Below the pieces are notes generated by a model. It searched no databases and was not told the origin of the DNA. It saw only the letters and a program-made list of their open reading frames with translations. 64,000 nucleotides of DNA from the NCBI GenBank assembly GCA_948144175.1, contig CANXME010002568.1, positions 1,487,001 to 1,551,000 of the forward strand, written 5' to 3'. Source of the stretch: Closterium sp. NIES-65 (lineage: Eukaryota; Streptophyta; Zygnematophyceae; Desmidiales; Closteriaceae). Positions 58,401 to 64,000 of this stretch are shown here, piece after piece; position 1 is the stretch's first letter; every line of letters begins with the position of its first letter. The translations under genes and the position numbers were made by a program.

Positions 58401-59984
58401 CGTCCGCAATTGGAATGACACAGGGGCGGAAGTAGGACAGGAACAGCGGCGACTCGTGCCCCTGCTGCTCGCGGTGCTGCGTTGACTTGCCGCCCACGGC
58501 AATATCTAGGTCCAGCGCCTTGAGCGCTGCCCGAGACGCGTCCTCTGGTGTGGCTCCCTTGCCCAGCCAGTAGTGCACGGCGTGGGTCACGCCGCCTGCC
58601 GCTTTGGAACCCGAGATCTGAGGGAGAGACAAATGAGGGAAGGGAGGATAAGCAGAGGATGAAAGACGTGTGAGACACGTGAGAGACAGGAAGACGCTTC
58701 CTCTGGTGAGGCCCTCTTGCCCAGCCAGTAGTGCACGGCGTGCTTTGAATCCCGAGGTCTGGGGGAGAGAGAAGGGAGGGAAAAGGTGGAAGGGAGAATT
58801 TTTTTAGGGTGAGAAAAGAGACACAGCGAGTGATTTTTGAGAATTCTCAAAAATCACATGTGAGGGTGAGAAACGAGACACAGAAAAACGCGTCCTCCGG
58901 TGTGGCTCCCTTGCCCAGCCAGTAGTGCACGGCGTGAGTCACGCCCCCTGCCGCTTTGGACCCTGACGTTAGGTGGTGAGAGAAGGGAGGGACGGAGGGA
59001 ATGAGACACGTGAGAGTGTAAGGCTTGCCCAGCGGGAGAAGCATGGCGAGGGTGATAACTAGGTGACTTTTGACTCGATTCAAAAGTCACCTCGTTACAG
59101 TGGCACACGACACATTTTGAATCAACTCAAAAACGAGACGCGTGAGAGTGTAAGGCTTGCCCAGCCGGGGAGGCATGGCGTGGGTGCCCGTGACGTTGCC
59201 AGACGATGTGGATAACTTCTAAATTCCAGACGATTTAACTTCTGATGCCTAAGGTTGTGGAATCGAAGAACCTCACTTAGAAAGGCTCAGGCACAATGTA
59301 GGTGTTGGTGTTGCCATACCTGGCCTACAGAACGAGAACTACTTTACCCTAGACAGATTGAAGTGTAGCTAGGTTAAAATCCGCGTTATAGCGCACCTTG
59401 AGCACAATGTAGATGTCTCGGGTGTAGAACTTGCCATGTTCGGCCTTGGGAACAGGAACCACCTTGCCCTGCTCCAATCGCCATACGTCCAATCCCCTGA
59501 AAACACGGAACCGCCACGTCAGCAGGTCAGTACCATAACGAAACCAGTCACGGGAGCCATGTGCGACGGTATTAGTGTTGTCCCCGTTTTAGGACAATGG
59601 TCGCGGTATAAGACAATGACCGCGCCTTGTCACTCAATGTCCCCATTTCAAAACAATGTGCGTCCTTGGAGAAGGAGATAATGCCAGCATTCCTGTCATT
59701 GATTAATAATCGGATGTAAGATGTCTGACCGACACGCAATGAAGCATCAATGCTCGGAAAAGACACGCAATTTCGGCCAGATAGTCTTCGGTTCATGCTT
59801 TATCGGCCCGAAGGCAGGCATGCGGCGCTACTAAACAGCAAGCTTTCCAGTTCCTACGCACGCCGATGTGTATACTACATCAAGAAATCAGAATTCCCTT
59901 TCGCTGGAAAGAACGCAATGTGCGGTTGCAAGAACGCGGAAATTTCACCAGCACGAGAGCGGGCACTTACGTAAGCGACGTCAT
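42258..59984 (-). CDS. VLN: villin (six gelsolin repeats plus headpiece)
   Basis: Villins bind, bundle, cap and in some forms sever actin filaments in the cytosol. I read 18 exons; the first is only 14 nt (59971-59984: MTSL plus two bases) and the last is 42258-42371. They sum to 2841 nt (946 aa) with matching phases. G1 opens [25 protein letters not shown] and includes [16 protein letters not shown]1-G3 cover about residues 5-330 ([17 protein letters not shown] in G2; [11 protein letters not shown]). G4 starts near 376 ([23 protein letters not shown]). G5-G6 run to about 720 ([54 protein letters not shown]). A Ser/Pro/Gly-rich acidic linker follows (736-890). The headpiece core is [11 protein letters not shown]...[16 protein letters not shown], with the actin-binding KWKQ patch intact. 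Nearly every intron carries copies of the adjacent exon edges. Confidence 0.94.
42513..42660. repeat. CTGCAGGGCAGGGGGA-type tandem repeat in a villin intron
   Basis: About nine units of 15-16 bp in the intron before the headpiece exon. Confidence 0.9.
42755..43088. repeat. 28-bp tandem repeat in a villin intron
   Basis: The unit CTCGGTTGTTGAGAATCCTC plus CTGACAGT repeats about 12 times. The 285- and 335-aa frames through it join the headpiece frame only by chance. The minus-strand CTGTCAGGAGGATT faintly resembles the start of the headpiece exon (CTGTCAGAGGCGGATT). Confidence 0.93.
43770..44090 (-). repeat. echoes of villin linker exons 16 and 17
   Basis: Copies of LARGNSL...[13 protein letters not shown] (exon 17 start, about 43725-43815 and 43955-44030) and of [14 protein letters not shown] (exon 16 internal/end, about 44035-44085). 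Confidence 0.75.
44787..44840 (-). repeat. 3' echo of villin exon 15
   Basis: Copy of [12 protein letters not shown] plus donor, downstream of exon 44907-44972. Confidence 0.85.
44837..44862. repeat. 26-bp perfect palindrome, centre AATT
   Basis: Arms TTGCTTTTGAG / CTCAAAAGCAA around AATT. Member of the TTTTGAG-N4-CTCAAAA family. Confidence 0.95.
45060..45125 (-). repeat. echo of villin exon 15 in the upstream intron
   Basis: Diverged copy (KLALLQGT) with a trailing CTAGGGCCTGG that resembles the acceptor side. Confidence 0.6.
45242..45262. repeat. palindrome, centre GCGC
   Basis: TTTTTTAGGCGCCTCAAAAAA; one arm lacks a G. Confidence 0.75.
45366..45640 (-). repeat. two 3' echoes of villin exon 14
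   Basis: 45524-45640 ([21 protein letters not shown]) and 45366-45470 ([10 protein letters not shown]), both downstream of exon 45662-45790. The second carries an expanded CCACT pentamer run. Confidence 0.85.
45860..46108 (-). repeat. two 5' echoes of villin exon 14
   Basis: 45860-45950 (single-base deletion shifts its frame) and 46014-46108 ([27 protein letters not shown], frame intact), each with acceptor GCAG|CGCTA. Confidence 0.9.
46199..46980 (-). repeat. 83-bp array, 10 copies: 3' echoes of villin exon 13
   Basis: CCAGCGCATA starts at 46201, 46284, 46367, 46450, 46533, 46616, 46699, 46784, 46867 and 46950: 83 bp each time, once 85. On the minus strand each unit ends NYALV-like coding sequence at a CTG|GTGAGG donor, as in exon 13 (47604-47744). 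Units are nearly identical to one another but diverged from the exon. Confidence 0.93.
47125..47490 (-). repeat. two further 3' echoes of villin exon 13
   Basis: About 47125-47210 and 47390-47490 keep [20 protein letters not shown] sequence, closer to the true exon than the 83-bp units are. Confidence 0.85.
47809..48550 (-). repeat. five 5' echoes of villin exon 13
   Basis: Copies at about 47809-47885, 47957-48038, 48163-48246, 48326-48402 and 48465-48550. Each begins at an AG acceptor followed by VLEVxxxxQxDLxxEDVxLL and breaks off after 25 or so residues. Confidence 0.9.
49066..49149. repeat. (GA)n microsatellite
   Basis: About 84 bp in a villin intron. A second (GA)n run occurs at about 49374-49468. 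Confidence 0.97.
49374..49468. repeat. (GA)n microsatellite, second run
   Basis: About 95 bp with one AA interruption near its start. Confidence 0.97.
49509..49526. repeat. 18-bp perfect palindrome, centre TCGA
   Basis: TTTTGAGTCGACTCAAAA. Confidence 0.95.
49585..49600. repeat. palindrome, centre ACGT
   Basis: TTCGAGACGTCTCAAA; 10-bp perfect core GAGACGTCTC with one arm mismatch outside it. Confidence 0.8.
49608..49670 (-). repeat. 3' echo of villin exon 11
   Basis: Copy of [18 protein letters not shown] and donor, separated from the true exon end (50609) by the inserted element at 49679-50521. Confidence 0.85.
49671..50529. mobile_element. non-autonomous hAT-like insertion in a villin intron
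   Basis: The 8-bp word ATGATCAT flanks the segment on both sides (49671-49678 and 50522-50529), the target-duplication length of hAT transposons. The 843-bp interior has dense GGGTC/GACCC arrays at both ends (about 49688-49860 and 50350-50518) and no coding sequence in the middle. The outermost bases (AGTGCCCC and TAGGCCCG on the other strand) match only weakly as inverted repeats. Confidence 0.6.
51193..51232 (-). repeat. 3' echo of villin exon 10
   Basis: Copy of [10 protein letters not shown] with the GTAAGGC donor, downstream of exon 51334-51405. Confidence 0.85.
51475..51722. repeat. two adjacent tandem repeats (21-22 bp and 15 bp) in a villin intron
   Basis: GGCAGATGGGTAAGAGAGGAA x5, then GGGAGAAGCCATCAA x9. 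Confidence 0.93.
51796..52015 (-). repeat. two 3' echoes of villin exon 9
   Basis: One copy is [20 protein letters not shown]...ALRGNATL with donor; the other lacks the end. Both lie downstream of exon 52083-52307. Confidence 0.88.
52366..52392 (-). repeat. 5' echo of villin exon 9
   Basis: Short copy (VWQLN) with acceptor AAGCAG. Confidence 0.65.
52504..52930. repeat. 23-bp AT-rich minisatellite in a villin intron
   Basis: The unit GGAAATGCTCCTATTGCAAT plus TAT repeats about 18 times. Two units share a CCCCCAGTTATGGC variant, indicating block duplication. Confidence 0.93.
53027..53038. repeat. palindrome, centre GCGC
   Basis: TGAGGCGCCTCA followed by AAAGTC on the right arm. Confidence 0.8.
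53075..53210. repeat. 60-bp duplication built of TTTTGAG/CTCAAAA-type half palindromes
   Basis: Two tandem copies of a segment containing CCCTTTTGAGAATTCTCTTT and ACTTTTGAGAACTCTCAAG. Confidence 0.85.
53286..53350 (-). repeat. 3' echo of villin exon 8
   Basis: Copy of the [23 protein letters not shown] end with GTGAGG donor, downstream of exon 53439-53554. Confidence 0.88.
53930..53990 (-). repeat. 3' echo of villin exon 7 (rearranged)
   Basis: Carries GCCTTTGAGCTTGCTGGC and CTCATGCGTGTCAGTGTCAC pieces of exon 54064-54208 joined with the middle deleted. Confidence 0.65.
54276..54365 (-). repeat. 5' echo of villin exon 7
   Basis: Copy of [20 protein letters not shown] with acceptor. Confidence 0.9.
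54822..54885 (-). repeat. 3' echo of villin exon 6
   Basis: Copy of the exon end (AACVAAE-coding) with donor. The intron to its left is a CTCACACCACTC-type repeat (about 54520-54810). Confidence 0.88.
55224..55450 (-). repeat. two 5' echoes of villin exon 6
   Basis: 55224-55310 and 55374-55450 repeat [15 protein letters not shown]...LESSKC with acceptors. Confidence 0.9.
55669..56953 (-). repeat. 143-bp array, 9 copies: 3' echoes of villin exon 5
   Basis: AGGTAGAGCG starts at 55669, 55812, 55955, 56098, 56241, 56384, 56527, 56670 and 56813; the true exon edge is at 56954. On the minus strand each unit is intron head, then [23 protein letters not shown] and a CT|GTGAGC donor. Units are almost identical. 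Each also holds the inverted repeat CCTACCTTCTGGGTAGG. Confidence 0.96.
57160..57245 (-). repeat. 5' echo of villin exon 5
   Basis: Copy of [19 protein letters not shown] with acceptor GCAG in the same splice phase as the true exon (56954-57083). Confidence 0.9.
57446..57510 (-). repeat. 3' echo of villin exon 4
   Basis: Diverged copy of the [20 protein letters not shown] segment. Confidence 0.75.
57893..57980 (-). repeat. 5' echo of villin exon 4
   Basis: Copy of [20 protein letters not shown] with acceptor, upstream of exon 57647-57824. Confidence 0.9.
58020..58300 (-). repeat. two 3' echoes of villin exon 3
   Basis: 58154-58300 copies the exon end ([19 protein letters not shown]... to LHVRQ and donor). 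58020-58090 is a shorter copy. Confidence 0.88.
58690..58980 (-). repeat. two 5' echoes of villin exon 3
   Basis: About 58690-58765 and 58885-58972 repeat the GSKAAGG...[21 protein letters not shown] start, separated by a perfect 28-bp palindrome (58830-58857). Confidence 0.88.
58830..58857. repeat. 28-bp perfect palindrome, centre AATT
   Basis: Arms GTGATTTTTGAG / CTCAAAAATCAC around AATT. Confidence 0.95.
59061..59092. repeat. 32-bp near-perfect palindrome
   Basis: Arms AGGTGACTTTTGA / TCAAAAGTCACCT; one mismatched pair near the centre. Confidence 0.9.
59283..59355 (-). repeat. 3' echo of villin exon 2
   Basis: Decayed copy of the exon end (GCACAATGTAG...TTGCC on the + strand). Confidence 0.65.
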
Positions 59985-61037
59985 GGACGGGAGAATGGAA
60001 TGGTCGGTATGAGAGTAACGGCGAAAGACCGAGTCTTACGCGTGGGGGTTCCATCCGAGCGGGTCTTACGGTTTATGGCTGATTCCTTGAAATGCGGGGT
60101 CCACATCTTTGGCCGACATGGCCAAGCGTCCAACCAGTGGTAGCAACGGAGCAGACTATACCGAATCACCTAACAGGTAGGCCGGCACAGTTATAGGGCT
60201 TTCGACACGGGCTGGATAATGAGCTTCAAGAGCTTCGGGGTGAACGCCAGGCGAGACGAATCAATGTTATAGACATTCACTAGACGTCGAACTGAACTGA
60301 ACACCTAAATTAAACACCTATCCAGCCCTAGTGGAAGCACCTAGTAACTAGTCCAGAAAGAAATGGCAGCCAACAAGTTCTAGAAAGAAATGTGGTGGTG
60401 CGCATGCCTTGCGGGGCAGGTGTAGTGGCGTGCGTGACGTGCTGGCAAGGGTGCTCCGCTGGTCTCATGCAGCGTTTACACACAAGTATGACTACCACGA
60501 GACATTACCATCTCCATTTGGTTCACATGCAACTCGTTCCAAGTTCTGAATCTGTTTAAAAAATAAACGTTTTGCCACTGAATGAAACTGATTCTCAGGG
60601 CGACGTCAGGTTATACATTTCACACGCGCTTCCAGTTCATGTATCCTGTTTCATGACGGTCCAGCACGGTGAAAAGCGATTCTCGACAATTACCGCTCTG
60701 CACCTTGTTAAAACAAAATTTACTGGAGAGGGCGTACAAAAAGCTGTACAGCCTGACGTCGCCCTCAGAGACGGAGAAGGTTTGCGCCCTCGTAATTCTC
60801 ACGGTTGGTTAGCGCGCGAACGGGGATGGGGGGACATGAGCGAAGCCTACGCGAAACATGGCGCCCACGACAACGGCTCAGAGCAGGAACGTGGCGGCGA
60901 AGCGATGCGTTACAGAGTTCGTACGACAACATACACGAGTTATAAACGGTACCAATTACCTCCGTCAAAACACAAGTGGAAACAATTAGCTCTAGAGTGG
61001 GTGCTAGGTACAGTGTCATAGGATCTATAAAAATTGC
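59985..61037. other. villin promoter region and 3' flank of the next gene
   Basis: About 1.05 kb without a recognisable gene. It should contain the villin 5' UTR and promoter. No TATA box stands out near the start codon. Confidence 0.45.
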
Positions 61038-64000
61038 CTACAGCTGTGGTGATAAGTGTTTCTGAAAGCACCGCCAGTCATACTCCACTTGTCGCGAGTA
61101 ACTCAACGCCACCTCCCACACAAGCTCCTCAAACTCGTTCTTAGCCGCTGCCTTAGACAGAAGTGCAAGCTCCTGGCACAATGCTGGCCGTTGATCTACC
61201 GGTGGGTCAGGATCTAGCAGACTAGCAGCAACAGCATGCTGTGATGCTAGTATGCGCGCCCAGTCCTCTGCAAGCTCCACTAACCCCTCCTGTAGTTTGG
61301 TTGGACAAAGGGGGGGTGGACCGTGGATGGAAAGAGCACTGCGTAGATCAGCCTGATAGCAGGTTGACAGGGACACCAATTTGAATGGGCAGTCTGCAAA
61401 ACAGATAACGAGCAACAGGTTACCACATACGGTAAGCCCTACCAGCACACGGAGGGTTATCTTGTCGACAACAGCGACCCACCTGAGCTGTGAGGACGAA
61501 CCCACGTGGGTAGTGAGGGCAAACCCACGTGGGTGTGTGAGGGCAAACCCCCGTGAGTTCTGAGTCGACTCAAAACACTCATGTTGCTGTCACGTGCAGC
61601 AGTCATGGCACCCAAATGGTGTTCACTCAAACCCACGTGAGTGATGAGAACGAACCCCTTGAGTGCCAAGTAAAAATCAAAACACCCAAATGGTGTTACC
61701 TATGCTGCTGCTACATGCAGTCATGGCACCCAAATGGTGTTCACTCAAACCCACCTGAGTGGTGAGAGCAAACCCCTTGAGTTTCGACTTGACATCTGCA
61801 GACACAGCGGCTGGGTACTCCTCCTCATAAGGCGACACGTCTCTCACTGAGTACCGCCCGGCAGCACTCGGGTGCACACCCTCCTGCACGGAGGAACAGA
61901 AAGGAAATCAAGGCATTTTATACGCAATGGCTGTCATTACTCTGAGAAGTGGGGTTCCTCTGTAACCTCACAGCAGCCGGGTACTCCTCATAAGGCGACA
62001 CGTCTCTCACCGAGTACCACCCGGCAGCACTCGGGTGCACACCCTCCTGCCAGGAAGAGCAGAAAACGGGATTAAAAGGGCGTGTGCACATTCAACTCAG
62101 AGGATTCAGGCGAAAACAGTGCATTTGCTGTGGCATTGCTGTGCACACCCTCCTACATGCCCCTTCACCCTCCACCCACACTCCACCCCTCACCTGCAGC
62201 TCCATCCATCCAATGCTGCTGCCGTCATGTGAAGAGCACAGAGCAGTGCTGGCTTCCAAGAAGCGATCCGTCTCGTGGGGGAAGCGGTGGCAGCCCCACC
62301 TCCCACCTCCACCTCTCCACCTCCTAACCTCACACCCTCATTTGCACCGGCCCTCACCTGCAGCTCCATCCATTCGATGCTGCTGCTGTCGTGTGACGAG
62401 CACAATGCAGCGCTGGCCTCCGAAAGCAGGTTTGTCTCGTGGGGGAAGCGGTGGTCCCCACCTTACATCTCCGTCTCTCACCTGCGTATTCTCCCCTCAC
62501 CCACACCTGCATCCCTCACCTTCGTTTCACCCCTCACCTGCAGCTCCATCCATCTGATGCTGCTGCTGTCATGTGAAGAGCACAGAGCAGCGCTGGCCTC
62601 CAAGAAAGCGGTCCGTCTCGTGGGGGAAGCGGTGGCAACCCCACCTCCCACCTCTGTGTTCTGTCCCTCAAATGCATTTCCTTCCCTCACCTCCACCCAA
62701 TCTCTCACCTGCAGCTCCATCCATCCAATGCTGCTGCTGTCATGTGAAGAGCACAGAGCAGCGCTGGCCTCCAAGAAAGCGGTCCGTCTCGTGGGGGAAG
62801 CGGTGGCAACCCCACCTCCCACCTCTGTGTTCTGTCCCTCAAATGCATTTCCTTCCCTCACCTCCACCCAATCTCTCACCTGCAGCTCCATCCATCCAAT
62901 GCTGCTGCTGTCATGTGACGAGCACAGAGCAGCGCTGGCCTCCAGGAACCGGTCCGTCTCGTGGGGGAAGCGGTGGCGGTACGCGCGGCGCTCATCAGGG
63001 TTCATGAAGTGGTAGGCGGTGGGGCGCTGCTGCATGCGCACGTCCAGCACATGTAACTCCCCGCTGCTCGTTTCAGTCTGAACACATGTAGATGTACCGA
63101 GGGGGGAAGAGGGGGGGGGGATTGAGGTGAGATGAGGTGAGGTGAGAGAGTTGTGATCTGCCCTCGGCGCTCATCAGGGTTCATGAAGTGGTAGGCGGTG
63201 GGGCGCTGCTGCATGCGCACGTCCAGCACATGTAGCTCCCCACTGCTCGTTTCAGTCTGAACACATGTAGATGTACCGAGGGGGGAAGAGGGGGGGGGGG
63301 GGGGGATTGAGGTGAGATGAGGTGAGGTGAGAGAGTTGTGATCTGCACTGCTGGTTTCAGTCTGAAAACATGTAGCCACGGGGGAGAGATGAGTTGTAAT
63401 GACGTGAGATGAGGTGAGGTGAGAGAGTTGTGATCTGCCCTCGGCGCTCATCGGGATTCATGAAGTGGTAGGCGGTGGGGCGCTGCTGCATGCGCACGTC
63501 CAGCACATGTAACTCCCCACTGCTGGTTTCAGTCTGAACACATGTAGCCACGGGGGAGAGATGAGTTGTAATGACGTGAGATGAGGTGAGATGAGGGGGT
63601 TGTGCTGTGCGCTCGTCCGGGTTCATGAAGTGGTAGGCCATGGGGCGCTGCTGCATGCGCACGTCCAACTCGTTTAGCTCGCCACTGATGGTTTCAGTCT
63701 GGCGGTTAGAGGGTGAAGAGGCAAGAGATGGGAAGAGATGAGCAGCTGAGCATGCTATGCTCTGCACTCATACGCGTTCATGAAACGGTAGGTAGGCTGT
63801 CGGGAGCTGCTGCATGCACACAGCTATATTGAAATCACTTTTGAGAATTCTCAAAAGCACGTCTGAACTCCCCACTGCTCGTCTCAGTCTGAACACACAG
63901 GCCAGGGTGGGAGGTGGGATGTGGTGTGAGAGGGATGTGGTGTGAGAGGGATGTGGTGAGAGGGATGCGGTGTGAGAGGGATGCGGTGTGCACTTGTGGG
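61038..64000 (-). CDS. unrecognised protein, 3' part (runs off the right edge)
   Basis: Clear exons are 62880-63077 (66 aa: TETSSGELHVLDVRMQQRPT...GWMELQ) and 61755-61883 (43 aa: EGVHPSAAGRYSVRDVSPYEEEY...), both phase 0, and a terminal exon near 61038-61393 (DCPFKLVSLSTCYQ...RCFQKHLSPQL, stop at 61038). The phase between the last two exons does not join simply, so an exon is missing from my model or a splice site is misread. The protein looks soluble and partly helical; I do not recognise the family. Introns carry multiple exon-edge echoes as in villin. Upstream exons lie beyond 64000. Confidence 0.6.
61455..61685 (-). repeat. 3' echoes of the 43-aa exon
   Basis: Copies of LKGFVLITHVG-like sequence with donor (AAACCCACGTG on the + strand), downstream of exon 61755-61883. 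The phrase CACCCAAATGGTGTTCACTC also recurs. Confidence 0.75.
61970..62055 (-). repeat. 5' echo of the 43-aa exon
   Basis: Copy of EGVHPSAAGWYSVRDVSPYE with acceptor, upstream of the true exon. Confidence 0.88.
62190..62790 (-). repeat. four 3' echoes of the 66-aa exon
   Basis: Copies of ASAALCSSHDSSSIGWMELQ and its GTGAG donor at about 62190-62290, 62355-62445, 62535-62635 and 62705-62810, downstream of exon 62880-63077. The two nearest the exon share a 177-bp period and are almost identical. Confidence 0.92.
63165..63790 (-). repeat. 5' echoes of the 66-aa exon
   Basis: Copies of TETSSGELHVLDVRMQQRPT...NPDER with acceptor at about 63165-63262, 63345-63365 (short), 63440-63540 and 63608-63705, and a decayed one after 63765. 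One of these might instead be a true upstream exon. Confidence 0.85.
63838..63857. repeat. 20-bp perfect palindrome, centre AATT
   Basis: CTTTTGAGAATTCTCAAAAG. Confidence 0.95.

Overview
The window is nuclear DNA of a green-lineage eukaryote. Genes are split by many short GT-AG introns, and there are Copia and hAT transposable elements, a tRNA-Ala gene, plant-style homomeric acetyl-CoA carboxylase and a six-repeat villin with a headpiece. A streptophyte alga (perhaps Zygnematophyceae) fits best, but this is inference from gene content and needs a phylogeny. Splice sites given here were read by eye. For three genes the exon sums divide by three and the phases agree, which supports the models.

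Layout, left to right. 1-1670 is the 3' part of a hAT-family transposase gene (+). 2.6-10.1 kb holds two glycine-rich repeat proteins (+), a possible third fragment, and between them a 14-unit, 181-bp satellite (about 6.0-8.4 kb). 10.1-15.1 kb is a debris zone: a near-perfect hairpin, a broken copy of the 3' end of the acetyl-CoA carboxylase gene (-), a tRNA-Ala(AGC) gene (-), two exons of an unrecognised + gene, a LINE-like fragment (-), and a truncated Copia 5' LTR with primer-binding site (+). 15548-22374 is a complete but disabled Copia element (-) with matching 438-bp LTRs and a 5-bp target duplication.

The right part is gene-dense and all on the minus strand: ACC1 (22916-37381, 25 exons, 2416 aa, cytosolic-type fatty-acid enzyme), a bacterial-type polyphosphate kinase 2 with a plastid-transit-like N-terminus (38569-41124, 2 exons, 491 aa), villin (42258-59984, 18 exons, 946 aa, actin bundling and severing), and the 3' part of an unrecognised gene (61038 to the right edge).

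The most striking feature is structural. Introns of these genes are packed with tandem copies ('echoes') of the neighbouring exon edges. Copies of an exon's 5' edge, with its acceptor, lie in the intron upstream. Copies of its 3' edge, with its donor, lie in the intron downstream. Villin shows this at nearly every exon, including arrays of 10 x 83 bp and 9 x 143 bp. A second unusual feature is a family of short palindromes with fixed arms TTTTGAG/CTCAAAA around self-complementary 4-bp centres, clustered in and around villin.
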